From NCBI RefSeq assembly GCF_041361465.1, contig NZ_JBGKAC010000001.1, positions 2,604,001 to 2,668,000 of the forward strand: DNA of 64,000 nucleotides. Reading direction: 5' to 3'. Origin of the DNA: Halobaculum sp. MBLA0143 (GTDB lineage: Archaea; Halobacteriota; Halobacteria; Halobacteriales; Haloferacaceae). Under the pieces are notes generated by a model, which saw only the letters and a program-made list of their open reading frames with translations, ran no database searches and had not been told where the DNA came from. Positions 7,972 through 16,997 of the stretch are shown piece after piece. Each line of letters starts with the position of its first letter. Position 1 is the first letter of the stretch. The position numbers and the translations under genes were made by a program.

Positions 7972-8670
7972 CTACGCGAACGCCCGGAGCACACCCTGCC
8001 CGTCCGTGCCGCCGATATCGGGCAGCGTCGCCCGCTCTGGGTGCGGCATCGTCACCGCGACGGTGTCCCGCTCGCCCAGCACGCCCGCGACGTTGTCTCG
8101 CGAGCCGTTGGGGTTCGCGGCGTCCGTGACGCTCCCGTCCGGCTCGCAGTACCGGAACAGGACCCGGTTCTCCTCGGCGAGCCGCGCGGCGGTCTCGTCG
8201 TCGGCGACGAACCGCCCTTCCGCGTGAGCGATGGGCACCTCGATCACCTCGCCCGCGTCGTACGCGGCCGTCCACGGGGTGTCCGCCCGCTCCACCCGGA
8301 GGTGGACGTGCTCACACTGGAACCGGGCGGAGGCGTTCGTCGTGAACGCGCCGGCGACGAGCCCGGACTCCGCACCGACCTGCGCGCCGTTACACACCCC
8401 GAGGACGGGCACCCCGGCGGTCGCGGCCTCCTGCACCTCCGCGAGGATCGGCGTCCGGGCCGCGATGGCGCCCGCCCGGAGGTAGTCGCCGTAGGAGAAC
8501 CCTCCCGGGAGCACGACCCCGTCCAGATCCGTCGGTTCGTCGACGCCCGCGCCGGCCGCGAGCCCGTCGTCGTGCCAGACGAGCCGCGCGTCGACGCCCA
8601 GGTGCGACAGCGCCCGGACGGCGTCCCTGTCGCAGTTCGACCCGCCGAACTGGACGACCGCGACCGTCAC
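7972..8670 (-). CDS. purQ: Phosphoribosylformylglycinamidine synthase, glutaminase subunit PurQ
   Basis: A 232-residue class I glutamine amidotransferase that supplies ammonia to PurL in the fourth step of purine synthesis. It begins VTVAVVQFGGSNCDRD (GTG start) and carries LPGGFSYGDYLRAGAIA, the catalytic cysteine in VLGVCNGAQ, an IAHAEGRF strand and the C-terminal catalytic His/Glu in MPHPERA. The GTG start overlaps the purS stop by four bases (GTGA), which fixes it and implies translational coupling; the frame open to 9144 upstream is shadow. No purL is in the window. Confidence 0.96.
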   Translation of the reverse strand: MTVAVVQFGGSNCDRDAVRALSHLGVDARLVWHDDGLAAGAGVDEPTDLDGVVLPGGFSYGDYLRAGAIAARTPILAEVQEAATAGVPVLGVCNGAQVGAESGLVAGAFTTNASARFQCEHVHLRVERADTPWTAAYDAGEVIEVPIAHAEGRFVADDETAARLAEENRVLFRYCEPDGSVTDAANPNGSRDNVAGVLGERDTVAVTMPHPERATLPDIGGTDGQGVLRAFA

Positions 8671-8972
8671 TGGCCCGCCTCCGTGTCGGGAGTCTCCGCG
8701 TCGACGATCTCCTCTGCCGACTCCCGCTCGGTCACCTCGACCTCGTAGTCGTGGATCGTCGGGTTGGCCAGCAGTCGCTCGGCCATCTCCGCGGCGCGGT
8801 CGGCCGCGGCGTCGGCCGACGCCGCCTCTACGTCCACCTCGTAGCGGTCGGCCGACCGCAGCGTCTCCAGCTCGAAGCCGAGCCGTTCGAGCGCCTGCTG
8901 TGTCGTCTCCGCCTCCGGGTCCAACACGCCGGTCTTCGGCGCGACGGTGACAGTCGCCGTGTACGCGGTCAT
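8667..8972 (-). CDS. purS: Phosphoribosylformylglycinamidine synthase subunit PurS
   Basis: A 101-residue small subunit that bridges PurQ and PurL in the three-part FGAM synthase. It shows the family's opening AYTATVTVAPKTGVLDPEAETTQ (split here by TVTV strands), the LGFELETLRSADRYEVDVEA core and a C-terminal LLANPTIHDYEVEV. The C-terminal tail (ESAEEIVDAETPDTEAGQ) is an acidic extension. It is the first gene of a purSQ pair, overlapping purQ by four bases. The 220 bases upstream to the reductase gene contain a divergent promoter region and nothing else recognisable. Confidence 0.95.
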   Translation of the reverse strand: MTAYTATVTVAPKTGVLDPEAETTQQALERLGFELETLRSADRYEVDVEAASADAAADRAAEMAERLLANPTIHDYEVEVTERESAEEIVDAETPDTEAGQ

Positions 8973-9194
8973 CGCCCGAGATTGCGTGGTCGTGTGTGAA
9001 GTCGGTTACGGCTCGCCCCCGTCTGGACACGTTCGTGTATCTCCGTGTCGGGGGTGTCCCGGTCGCCGGTGGCACGACGGCTGGCGCCGTGGTCGTCGTC
9101 CGAGTCTGTGGACGACGTGGCTCGGGCGGAACCAGAAGTAACAACTGGAACCGGCCCGTGGACGGATACAGCGATAGATTCGCCTCCTCTCACC

Positions 9195-10448
9195 ATGTCC
9201 GAACAATACGATGTCGTGGTCGCCGGTGCCGGGCCAGCGGGTGGCCAGTGTGCCCGCGATCTCGCGGCGCGAAACTACGACGTACTGCTCCTCGAGGCCG
9301 AAGGCGAAGACGAGTTCCCGGCCGGCAGCAACAAGTCCACCGCCGGAACGTTCCCGTCCACCATGTCGTCGTTCGGCATCCCCGACGACGTCGTGATGAA
9401 CTACACCGACGACGTCGTCTTGGAGTCGCCGAACGACCACTACGTCCGTGAGCAGACGGGTGCGGTGCTGGAGTTCGCCGAGTACAAACAGTGGCTCGTC
9501 GCCGACGCCCGCGCAGACGGCGCCGACGTGCGGTTCGACGCCCGGGCGACGGAGCCGATCCGCGACAACGGTCGCGCGGTCGGTGTCCGGTACAACGGCA
9601 ACGAGGAGGTGTTCGCGGACGTGGTGATCGACGCCACCGGTCCCGCGGCGCCGCTGGCCCGCAAGCTCGACGTGTGCGACCTGGAACGCGAGCGCCAGGC
9701 GATCGGCGTGGAGTACGAGCTCCGCGGCATCGACGTGGACCACCCGGGGTACGCCGATCTGACGGACGCGATGATGCTCCGGCTGGACCACGACCTCGCC
9801 CCCGGCGGCTACTCGTGGGTGTTCCACACCGGCGGCGACGAGGCGAAGGTCGGCGTCTGTTACATCCAGAACCAGAGCCACCGCGAGAACGCCCGCGACG
9901 ACTTCCGGATCGACGACTACCTCCAGTACTGGATCGACGAGGACCCCCGTTTCGCGGACGCCGAACGGATCGAGGGGAAGCAACACCGCGGCTCCGCCCA
10001 CATCCAACGCCCCGACAAGCTGTCGACGGGCGGGTTCATGGCCATCGGCGACACCGTCCCGACCATCGACCCGCTGTGGGGCGAGGGGATCGCCAAGTGC
10101 ATGCGGTCGGCGCGCGCCGCGGCCGCGACCGTCGACAGCGCGCTCACCGGGGAGCCGGACACGTCCGCCGACAGAATGAGCGTCTACGACGACCTCTGGC
10201 ACTCCGACGTGGCGCCCAACGCCCGCAAGCGGCTCCTGATGACGGAACTACTGTATCGTGGCTCCAACGACCGGTACGACCGGCTGATGCGGGACCTGAA
10301 CCGCGCCGCGACCGACACCCTCCAGCGCGCGAACGAGGGGAGTGTCCGCGCCATGCTGAACCTACTCACGTTCGACGACGTGCCGCTCGTCGCTGGGCTG
10401 GCGCGTGACCTCCTGGACGACGCGATTCCGGGCGTCTCGTTGTCCTGA
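9195..10448 (+). CDS. Geranylgeranyl reductase family flavoprotein (archaeal lipid saturation)
   Basis: A 417-residue FAD enzyme of the geranylgeranyl reductase family, which saturates isoprenoid chains of archaeal ether lipids. The N-terminus [13 protein letters not shown] is the Rossmann FAD motif; [18 protein letters not shown] and [11 protein letters not shown] are the next FAD contacts; [19 protein letters not shown] near residue 285 is the second GD motif with the family's PxxGEG. The ATG at 9195 was chosen over earlier in-frame codons because the Rossmann strand begins immediately after it. CDP-archaeol synthase lies just downstream on the same strand, consistent with a lipid role. Exact substrate (archaeol precursor, menaquinone or both) is not determined. 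Confidence 0.9.
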   Translation: MSEQYDVVVAGAGPAGGQCARDLAARNYDVLLLEAEGEDEFPAGSNKSTAGTFPSTMSSFGIPDDVVMNYTDDVVLESPNDHYVREQTGAVLEFAEYKQWLVADARADGADVRFDARATEPIRDNGRAVGVRYNGNEEVFADVVIDATGPAAPLARKLDVCDLERERQAIGVEYELRGIDVDHPGYADLTDAMMLRLDHDLAPGGYSWVFHTGGDEAKVGVCYIQNQSHRENARDDFRIDDYLQYWIDEDPRFADAERIEGKQHRGSAHIQRPDKLSTGGFMAIGDTVPTIDPLWGEGIAKCMRSARAAAATVDSALTGEPDTSADRMSVYDDLWHSDVAPNARKRLLMTELLYRGSNDRYDRLMRDLNRAATDTLQRANEGSVRAMLNLLTFDDVPLVAGLARDLLDDAIPGVSLS

Positions 10449-10527
10449 TCGGCCGGTCGGTGGCCCGACGCGTCGCCCGTCGGCCGGAATCGCCGGAGAT
10501 TCAAACGCCGGCGCGAACGGCCTGTGT

Positions 10528-11070
10528 ATGCTGCTCTCGGTCGTCGCCGGCGCCCTGTGGGCGATGCTGCCCGCGTACGTCCCGAACAACGCCGCCGTGC
10601 TCGCCGGCGGCGGTCGCCCCATCGACGGCGGCCGAACGCTCGGTGACCGACGGCTGCTGGGCGACGGGAAGACGTGGCGCGGCACCGCCGCCGGAACGCT
10701 CGCGGGCGTCACACTGGCCGTCGGGCTGAACGCCGTCGCCGGCCTCGTCGGCGACGCCACGGGCGTCCGACTCCCGACGTTTCCGCTCGTCGCCGCGTTC
10801 GGGCTCTCCGTCGGCGCGATGGTCGGCGACGTGGCCGCCTCGTTCCTGAAGCGACGCAGCGGGCGACAGCGCGGGGCCGCCTTCCCCGGGCTCGACCAGT
10901 TGGACTTCGTCGTCGGTGCGCTCGTCTGCGGGTTCCTGTTGGCCCCGACGTGGTTCCGAGTGACGTTCACGCTCCCGCGGCTGGCTGTCGTCGCCGTCGC
11001 CACGCCCGCGCTCCACGTCGGGACGAACGTGGTCGCCTACCGACTCGGTCTGAAAGACGAGCCGTGGTAG
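10528..11070 (+). CDS. carS: CDP-archaeol synthase
   Basis: A 180-residue membrane enzyme that transfers CTP to digeranylgeranylglyceryl phosphate, giving CDP-archaeol, the branch point for polar lipid head groups. It has about five hydrophobic helices, an early [24 protein letters not shown] segment split by loops, [18 protein letters not shown] (the conserved GDGKTxRG), [15 protein letters not shown] and [13 protein letters not shown] (acidic active-site residues). These are CarS family hallmarks. It follows the geranylgeranyl reductase by 80 bases and the two probably form an ether-lipid operon. The stop is directly adjacent to the convergent surface-protein stop. Confidence 0.93.
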   Translation: MLLSVVAGALWAMLPAYVPNNAAVLAGGGRPIDGGRTLGDRRLLGDGKTWRGTAAGTLAGVTLAVGLNAVAGLVGDATGVRLPTFPLVAAFGLSVGAMVGDVAASFLKRRSGRQRGAAFPGLDQLDFVVGALVCGFLLAPTWFRVTFTLPRLAVVAVATPALHVGTNVVAYRLGLKDEPW

Positions 11071-12540
11071 CTACCGCCGTCGTGCCAGTCCGACCGCCGC
11101 CAGGAGCGCCAGGAGCGCGACGACCGCGCCGAGCCCCGGCGTCGGCACGTCCGTCACCGTAGTCGGTTCGGGTGTCTGGGTCGGTGTCCGCGTCGCCACC
11201 GGCGTCGGCGTCGGTGTCGGTGTCGGAGTTGGCGTTGCCGTCGGCGTCGGTGTCGGTGTCGGTGTCGTCGACTGGACGACTACCTCGGTGTCGAACAGGT
11301 CGTCCGCGACCGGCGGCCGGATCGGACGGACGGTGAACCGGTCGCCCGGCTCGGACTCGGAGAGGTCGACGTCGAGCGTCCCCCGGACGCGGCCGTCGGG
11401 CCCGGTCGTCACCTCCTCCGACTTGATGAACAGCCGACTCGCGTCGTCCCTCGTCCGGACCAGCAGACGCAGGTCCGTCCCCGGCGCGAGGTTGGTCGTG
11501 GCGGTGAGCGTCGGCTCGTCCACCGACGGAACGGTCTCCGTGACCAGACGCGCCGACGGGGGCACGAGCGTCACGTTCCCCGTCGCCGTCGCGTTGCCCA
11601 TTCGGTCCGGAGCCGCTCCCGCCCGCATCGTCAGCGTCGTGTCGGCCGTCGGCTCCGCGAGCAGACGGGTCGTGTTCACGACGAGGTAGTGAGTGCCGTT
11701 CGCGCGGTCGGGGACGACGCGTGTGTTGTTCGTCCCGAGACGAGACTCGAGCGCCGTCTCGTCGTCGCCGGTCGCTCGGAGGTCGAACGTCAGACCCCCG
11801 GTCTCGACGGCCGCGAGGAACTGTGTCGTCGCGTTCTCCGTCGAGAACCCGGCCACGGTCGTGTTCTGAGTCGCCAGCACCCTGCCGACGACGGGGTCGT
11901 CGTACGCGACCACGAGCTGGTCGCCGTGTGCGACCGTCGTCGTCCGAGTCACCGCCGGGTCACACGACACTGGGGCTCGACAGTCGCTCGCGTTCGTCTG
12001 GAGCCCCGTCTGGATCGCCTCGCGGGTCGTCAGGTCGTCCGCGGCCGGGGCCGTCAGCGTCCGTAGTTCCGGGCTGCGTTCCTCGACGATGAACGCCGAG
12101 ATCGTCGGGTCGCCGTCTCCCCGGACGACCACGTCGTATGTGGCCGAGGTGAGAACGCGGGAGACCCCGTCCACCACCTTGAACGAGACCGCTTCGTCGT
12201 CGCCGACGACGGTGTAGGCGGCGGCGCCGTCCGGGCTCCGGTAGGTGTCGAACCGAACGGCCACCCGGCCGTCCCCGTCCGTGTCGTTCGCAACGAGGAC
12301 GACACGGTAGCCGGTGTTCGCGTCGCCAATCTCGAACCTGGCGGTGCCGTCGATGCCGGTCGCGGTGAACGTGGAGACGCCCCCGCGCTCCGTCACGTAC
12401 ATCTCCTGTGTGAGGTCGATGTCGCTCGCCGTCGAGTCGTCGTGGTCGCCGTGGGTGCCGACCGCGGGCGGGGCGACGAGAGCGAGCGAGAGCAGTACCA
12501 CTACCGCTGTCGAGACGAGTGCTCGTCGGGTGGAGGGCAC
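11071..12540 (-). CDS. Secreted surface protein with Thr/Pro stalk and PGF-CTERM-like anchor
   Basis: A 489-residue exported protein. It has an N-terminal signal peptide (LVSTAVVVLLSLALVAPPAVG), a body of beta-rich extracellular domain with many N-glycosylation sequons (NTT, NAT, NVT, NGT), a Thr-Pro repeat stalk around residues 425-465 and a C-terminal TPGLGAVVALLALLAAVGLARRR-type segment: short motif, hydrophobic helix, Arg cluster. This is the layout of archaeosortase (ArtA) substrates, although the usual PGF reads PGL here. Motifs such as VVLVANDTDGDG and FDTYRSPDG recall the haloarchaeal BGTF surface-glycoprotein family. It is probably lipid-anchored on the S-layer. The start ATG is at 12540. 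Confidence 0.8.
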   Translation of the reverse strand: MPSTRRALVSTAVVVLLSLALVAPPAVGTHGDHDDSTASDIDLTQEMYVTERGGVSTFTATGIDGTARFEIGDANTGYRVVLVANDTDGDGRVAVRFDTYRSPDGAAAYTVVGDDEAVSFKVVDGVSRVLTSATYDVVVRGDGDPTISAFIVEERSPELRTLTAPAADDLTTREAIQTGLQTNASDCRAPVSCDPAVTRTTTVAHGDQLVVAYDDPVVGRVLATQNTTVAGFSTENATTQFLAAVETGGLTFDLRATGDDETALESRLGTNNTRVVPDRANGTHYLVVNTTRLLAEPTADTTLTMRAGAAPDRMGNATATGNVTLVPPSARLVTETVPSVDEPTLTATTNLAPGTDLRLLVRTRDDASRLFIKSEEVTTGPDGRVRGTLDVDLSESEPGDRFTVRPIRPPVADDLFDTEVVVQSTTPTPTPTPTATPTPTPTPTPTPVATRTPTQTPEPTTVTDVPTPGLGAVVALLALLAAVGLARRR

Positions 12541-12704
12541 GAGGGCAGTACAGAAGTGGAGAGGATAAATCTTCTGTAGTCTGCCCTGGAGTTGGAGCCG
12601 TCTCGCCGACGGCGGGGACCGACGCTCGGGGGTCCGTCGGCGGCAGTCTCTCGTCTGATAACGGAACCGGCGCGTTTAACGCCACCGACGGTGGAGCGTG
12701 CGGT

Positions 12705-13238
12705 ATGGGGTCAGAAGAGCCGTTCGGCGACCGCGGGGACGAAGAGGAGCCGGACAACCTGTTCCAACGGTTCCGGACGACGTTCTCCCTCGTCGCGGTG
12801 GCGGCGTTGTTGGTCGCGGCCGCCGGCGCCGCGACGGTCGGTGGACTCGTCGCCTCCGGTGTCGGCGGCGAACCGCTCCAACGGCCGGCCGGCGACGCCT
12901 TCTCGTTTCGGGTGAACACCACACAGGAGGTCACGAGCCTGGAGATCGGCTACGCCGAGGGGTCGGTTCCGAACGTGGAACGGGTGTACGTCGTCAGCGG
13001 GACGGGTGAACGGATCGCCTGGACGGCCGCCAGCGCCGGAACGGGCGACGTCGCTCTGATCTCCGGCACCGAGAGCCCGATGCCGTGTCTCCGCGCCGGC
13101 AACACCTACCGAATCGTCTTCGAGGGCCGAGCCACCTCCGGTACGATCGCGGCCTACCAGCTGACAGAGGCGATCTCCTCGTCGAGCGGAGAGGCCTGCC
13201 GAGAGGCGAAGGCGGAGACGGAGACGCCGGGGTTCTGA
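12705..13238 (+). CDS. Hypothetical membrane-anchored extracellular protein
   Basis: A 177-residue protein with an acidic cytoplasmic N-terminus, a basic FQRFRTTF turn, one transmembrane helix ([25 protein letters not shown]) and a soluble outer domain of about 120 residues. The outer domain has the conserved-looking [16 protein letters not shown] and [15 protein letters not shown] strands and two cysteines (MPCLRAG, EACREA) that could pair. I recognise no named family. It diverges from the surface glycoprotein gene and sits 47 bases before pyrE on the same strand. A role at the cell surface is inferred from the topology only. Confidence 0.65.
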   Translation: MGSEEPFGDRGDEEEPDNLFQRFRTTFSLVAVAALLVAAAGAATVGGLVASGVGGEPLQRPAGDAFSFRVNTTQEVTSLEIGYAEGSVPNVERVYVVSGTGERIAWTAASAGTGDVALISGTESPMPCLRAGNTYRIVFEGRATSGTIAAYQLTEAISSSSGEACREAKAETETPGF

Positions 13239-13285
13239 CGCCGCGGACCAGTAGCTTTTCGCCGTCGCACACACCGACTGTCCGT

Positions 13286-13804
13286 ATGGACACCACGCGA
13301 CTCGTGGGGGCGTTGACCGACGCGGACGCCGTCCGTTTCGGGGAGTTCGAACTCTCACACGGCGGGACGAGCGACTACTACGTCGACAAGTACCGGTTCG
13401 AGACGGATCCGACGGCGCTGTCGCTGATCGCCGAGGCGTTCGCCGAGCGACTGTCGGGTGAACACCTCGCGGGCGTTGCGCTGGGTGCGGTGCCGCTCGT
13501 CGCCGCGACCGCAGTCGAGACGGACACCCCGTACGTCGTCGTCCGCAAGTCCGCCAAGGAGTACGGCACCGGCAACCGGATCGAGGGCGAGCTCCCGGAC
13601 GGAGAGGTGGTGGTGCTGGAGGACGTTGCGACGACCGGCCAGTCGGCGTCGGACGCCGTCGAGGCGCTGCGAGCGGCCGGCGCGACCGTCGAGCGCGTCC
13701 TGGTCGTCGTCGACAGACAGGAGGGGGCGACGGAACGACTGGACGAGGCAGACGTGCGGCTGGAGTCGTTGCTCACCGCAGAGGAACTGCTGGCAGAGCG
13801 GTAG
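13286..13804 (+). CDS. pyrE: Orotate phosphoribosyltransferase
   Basis: A 172-residue enzyme that joins orotate to PRPP, making orotidine 5'-phosphate for UMP synthesis. It has the family [19 protein letters not shown] start (orotate-binding SxxxSxYYVD pattern), [28 protein letters not shown] and the PRPP-binding loop [14 protein letters not shown]. The ATG at 13286 puts the first helix in the expected place. It converges on citrate synthase, with only a few bases between stops. Confidence 0.95.
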   Translation: MDTTRLVGALTDADAVRFGEFELSHGGTSDYYVDKYRFETDPTALSLIAEAFAERLSGEHLAGVALGAVPLVAATAVETDTPYVVVRKSAKEYGTGNRIEGELPDGEVVVLEDVATTGQSASDAVEALRAAGATVERVLVVVDRQEGATERLDEADVRLESLLTAEELLAER

Positions 13805-13810
13805 CCGCCG

Positions 13811-14947
13811 TCAGCGCTCCTCGATCGGTACCCACTCGCGGTCCGTCTCGCCGACGTACCGTGCCCGCGGCCGGATCAGCCGATTGTCGTCGTACTGCTC
13901 CAACACGTGGGCGATCCACCCGCCGACCCGCGACAGCGCGAAGATCGGGGTGTAGATGTCGATGGGGATACCCATCTTGTAGTACGTCGAGGCGGAGTAG
14001 AAGTCGACGTTCGGGGCGAGCCCCTTCTCCTCGCGGATGTACTCCTCGATCTGGTGGGACATCTCGTACCACCGGGTGTCGCCGGCGGCCTCGCCCAGTT
14101 CCTGTGAGCGCTGGCCGAGGATCTTCGCCCGGGGGTCCTTCACGTCGTACACGCGGTGGCCGAAGCCGGCGACCCGACGGCCGTCCGCGAGCGCCTGTTC
14201 GACCCACTCGAGCGGGTCGCTGTCGGACTCGTCGATCTCCTTGAGCATCCGCATCACGTTGGCGTTGGCGCCGCCGTGGAGGCTGCCCGAGAGCGCGCCG
14301 ATGGCGCCCGTCACGGACGCGTGGAGGTCCGCCAGCGTCGAGGCCGTCACCATCCCGCCGAACGTGGAGGCGTTGAGGCCGTGATCGGCGTGGAGCACGA
14401 GCGCCTGGTCGAACACGTCGGCGGCCACGTCGTCCGGCTCCTCGCCGTTGAGCATGTACAGGAAGTTGGCGGCGTGGTCCAAGTCCTCACGGGGCGCGAC
14501 CGGATCGTCGCCGTCACGGGCGCGGGCGAACGTCGCCAGCGCCGTCGGGAGCTTGGCCGTGATCCGCCGACCCCGGGCGACGTTCGCCTCGGCGTCCGTC
14601 GGCTCCGCCTCGTGGTCGTCGTCGTACGCCGACAGCATCGACACGGTCGTCTGGAGCGCCGCCATCGGGTCGCCGTCCTGCTGGCCCAGTGTCGTGACTG
14701 CACTCGTCACTTCCGGCGGGAGGTCGCGGTCGGCCGCCATCGCGTTCCGGAACGACGACAGTTCGTCTGCCGTCGGAAGTTCGCCGTTCCACAGGAGGTA
14801 CAGCGTCTCCTCGTAGGAGGCGTGCTCCGCGAGGTCTTCGATGGGGTAGCCCCGGTAGACGAGTCGGCCCTCTGCACCGTCGATGTGACTCAGGCTCGAC
14901 TCGGCCACCAGAACACCCTCCAGTCCCCGCTTGAGTTCGTCGGACAT
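13811..14947 (-). CDS. citZ: Citrate synthase
   Basis: A 378-residue type II-like citrate synthase that condenses oxaloacetate and acetyl-CoA at the entry of the TCA cycle. Family marks include GVLVAESSLSHIDG, LVYRGYPIEDLA, LLWNGELPT, LHADHGLNASTF (first catalytic His), SLHGGANANVMRML (substrate His loop), VAGFGHRVYDVKDPRA (third catalytic His) and the C-terminal RPRARYVG. The start MSDELKRGLEGV at 14947 is preferred over the ATG nine codons earlier because it is the usual archaeal N-terminus. It is a monocistronic, cytoplasmic, highly conserved gene. The symbol follows common archaeal usage. Confidence 0.96.
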   Translation of the reverse strand: MSDELKRGLEGVLVAESSLSHIDGAEGRLVYRGYPIEDLAEHASYEETLYLLWNGELPTADELSSFRNAMAADRDLPPEVTSAVTTLGQQDGDPMAALQTTVSMLSAYDDDHEAEPTDAEANVARGRRITAKLPTALATFARARDGDDPVAPREDLDHAANFLYMLNGEEPDDVAADVFDQALVLHADHGLNASTFGGMVTASTLADLHASVTGAIGALSGSLHGGANANVMRMLKEIDESDSDPLEWVEQALADGRRVAGFGHRVYDVKDPRAKILGQRSQELGEAAGDTRWYEMSHQIEEYIREEKGLAPNVDFYSASTYYKMGIPIDIYTPIFALSRVGGWIAHVLEQYDDNRLIRPRARYVGETDREWVPIEER

Positions 14948-15126
14948 TGTCGACTCGTTCCCGAGGGCCGTCAAAAAGCGTTACCGTTCTCCGAGTCCGT
15001 TCCCGACACGCGTCGAATCGCAAGACGGCATCGTGACTGGACGGCTGCGACGGACTGCTATCGACCGGCGTACACAGCGAGAGTCGACGACTGTCGAATC
15101 CTCCACCGTCCGCCGAGCCCCGCCGT

Positions 15127-15300
15127 TCACTGAACTTCGTACACCGCCGGCCGACCGCCACACACCCCACACTGGTCCACATCCGCGGAGAGGTTCTGCC
15201 CGCAGTGGCGACACTCCCTGTGGACCGGGCCGACCGTCGTTCCCTCGTGGTCGGGCTGAGTCCCCGAGTCGCGTCCGAACGGTCCGAGTGACACACCCAT
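15127..15300 (-). CDS. Small two-CxxC zinc-ribbon protein
   Basis: A 57-residue protein starting MGVSLGPFGRDSG and carrying two knuckles, CRHCGQ and CGVCGG, separated by about a dozen residues. This is the plan of haloarchaeal CPxCG-type zinc-finger microproteins, several of which affect cell physiology in Haloferax. Its own partner is unknown. It lies alone between citrate synthase and TFB on the minus strand. I chose the ATG at 15300, which sits at the end of a run with no other in-frame start nearby; a much longer frame through it is a TFB shadow. Confidence 0.65.
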   Translation of the reverse strand: MGVSLGPFGRDSGTQPDHEGTTVGPVHRECRHCGQNLSADVDQCGVCGGRPAVYEVQ

Positions 15301-15449
15301 ACGTCGACGTGTGTGACGATATGTCATGAAAGTTCGCACAGTACTGATTTCCGACAGGAACGGAGTCGGCGTCGACACGGTCACCGGACCCCGGCCGGTC
15401 GAGTCACCGTAGCGATCACACCACCCGACGGCGGGAGTTTCGCGGCCGC

Positions 15450-16568
15450 TCAGCCGTCGACGCTCACCGGGACCTCGCCGCCGCCGTTGCGCGGGGTGGT
15501 CTCCTCGTTGGCTGCCGCCGTCTCCAACAGCTCCTGGTAGCGGTTGCGGATCGTCACCTCGGAGATATCCGTCACCTCGCTGACCTCCCGCTGAGTGAGG
15601 TCGGCGTTGGTGAGGACGCCGGCGGCGTACAGTGCCGCCGCGGCCAACCCGACCGGGGACTTCCCGGAGTGGACGGCCGCTTCCTTGCCGACGGTCAACA
15701 GCTCGCGGGCCCGGCGTTCCGTCTCGTCGGAGATGTCCAGCCTCGAGGCGAACCGCGGGAGGTACTCCGCCGGGTCGGCGGGCTGGACCTCGAGCTCCAG
15801 CTCCTTCACGATGTAGCGGTACGCCCGTTGGAACGTCTCCTCGTCCACGCGCGAGACGCGCGCCACCTCGTCGATGGAACGCGGGACGCCCGCCATCCGG
15901 GCGGCAGCGTGCAGCGACGCGGTGGCGATCCCCTCGATGGAACGGCCGGGGAGCAGATCGTCCTCCAGTGCCCGGCGGTAGATGACGGAGGCCGTCTCCC
16001 GGACGTTCTCCGGCAGCCCCAGCGCCGAGGCCATCCGCTCGATCTCGCCGAGCGCCTGCTTCAGGTTGCGTTCGCTGTGGTCGGAGGTGCGCAGCCGCTC
16101 GTTCCAGGTTCGCAGCCGTTGCATCTTCTGGCGCTGGCTCGACGACAGCGCGTTGCCGTAGGCGTCCTTGTCCTGCCAGCCGATGTTGGTGGACAGCCCC
16201 TGGTCGTGGAGCATCTTCGTCGTCGGAGCGCCGACACGCGACTTCTGGTCGCGCTCTGCGGAGTCGAACGCACGCCACTCCGGCCCGCGGTCGATCTCGT
16301 CTTCCTCCACGACGAGCCCGCAGTCGGCACACACCGTCTCGCCGTGGCGTTCGTCGTCGACGAGGCTCCCATCACACTCCGGACAGACCTCCGTTTCCTC
16401 GGACTCGTGTCGCTCCTCGCGTTCTCGGTCGCGGACGCGTTCTCCACCGTCGGTCAGTGTCTCCCCTCCGGGGACGCCACCACCACCCTCCTCGGGCCCG
16501 ATGTCGTCCATCTCGTCGTCGCTGCGGTACGTGCTATCCGTGTCTTTGGGTCGGGTGTGTCGTGTCAT
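15450..16568 (-). CDS. tfb: Transcription initiation factor TFB
   Basis: A 372-residue archaeal TFIIB. An acidic disordered N-terminus (about 60 residues) leads to the zinc ribbon CPECDGSLVDDERHGETVC-ADCG, the B-reader/linker (RGPEWRAFDSAERDQKSRVGAP, split by the EWR motif) and two cyclin-like repeats (about residues 165-350) that bind the BRE and TBP. The second repeat ends with the helix-turn-helix VSEVTDISEVTIRNRYQELL. Haloarchaea usually encode several TFBs with different promoter preferences. This one diverges from the terpene-synthase-like gene across 430 low-GC bases, and an inverted repeat lies just upstream of its start, so specialised or autoregulated expression is possible. Confidence 0.94.
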   Translation of the reverse strand: MTRHTRPKDTDSTYRSDDEMDDIGPEEGGGGVPGGETLTDGGERVRDREREERHESEETEVCPECDGSLVDDERHGETVCADCGLVVEEDEIDRGPEWRAFDSAERDQKSRVGAPTTKMLHDQGLSTNIGWQDKDAYGNALSSSQRQKMQRLRTWNERLRTSDHSERNLKQALGEIERMASALGLPENVRETASVIYRRALEDDLLPGRSIEGIATASLHAAARMAGVPRSIDEVARVSRVDEETFQRAYRYIVKELELEVQPADPAEYLPRFASRLDISDETERRARELLTVGKEAAVHSGKSPVGLAAAALYAAGVLTNADLTQREVSEVTDISEVTIRNRYQELLETAAANEETTPRNGGGEVPVSVDG

Positions 16569-16582
16569 GATTGAGTCGAACT

Positions 16583-16612
16583 GTACACGAACGAGAACGG
16601 TCTCGCGTGTAC
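16583..16612. promoter_or_regulatory. Inverted repeat just upstream of tfb
   Basis: GTACACG at 16583-16589 pairs with CGTGTAC at 16606-16612, and the inner CGAGA/TCTCG also pair around ACGG, giving a 30-base near-palindrome with a two-base bulge. It lies 15-44 bases upstream of the tfb start codon, where a promoter or short leader is expected. It may be an operator or an RNA hairpin in the leader. Confidence 0.45.
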
Positions 16613-16997
16613 TGTCTTCACCTGTTATTAGTCTTCAAAGTAAAAGAATGTGTCGTCGTACTCCCGATACCGTCTGTATCTCGTTACTCGATAGAGGACA
16701 CAACAGATCGAACGAACTCTTATGAATATAGCGGAACGAGTCCAGAGCCTCGATCTCCCCCGAGTGGCGTCGTCGCGCCGGAGGCGCGCGACATCCGCTC
16801 CGAGAAGCTCCGACAGGTGGCCCTCCCTTGAAAACAATCGAAATAGTATTATTTCTACATTAAAGTATAAAATTCCTTGCCAGACACATTGCTCAGTTGG
16901 GTTGGCCAGCGTTTATTACTTTAAAATTTGAATCTTAGATACGTTTCTCTGTTTTTGTCACGATAATATTAAGACAGAAGAGTCCGTCCGGGTTGGT
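16613..16997. promoter_or_regulatory. Low-GC divergent control region of tfb and the terpene-synthase-like gene
   Basis: This stretch is far richer in A and T than the flanking genes, particularly 16830-16980. For the + strand gene, TAATATT at about 16964-16970 is a TATA-like box some 30 bases before the ATG at 16998, followed by AAGACAG. For tfb, an AATAAC on the minus strand near 16625 is a possible TATA element. A short GC-rich block at 16745-16830 interrupts the region and looks like a fragment of foreign coding sequence, but no gene could be assigned. Confidence 0.45.

Noticed and set aside
7439-8275. Several 90-350 codon frames across 7439-7994
   Set aside because: They are Arg/Ser/Ala-rich, overlap each other on both strands and coincide with palindromic repeats; composition alone explains them.
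16722-16931. A short ORF (starting MNIAERVQS) in the tfb/terpene-synthase intergenic region
   Set aside because: It quickly enters Arg/Ser-rich and then A/T-rich codons with no consistent bias; probably a coding fragment or chance.
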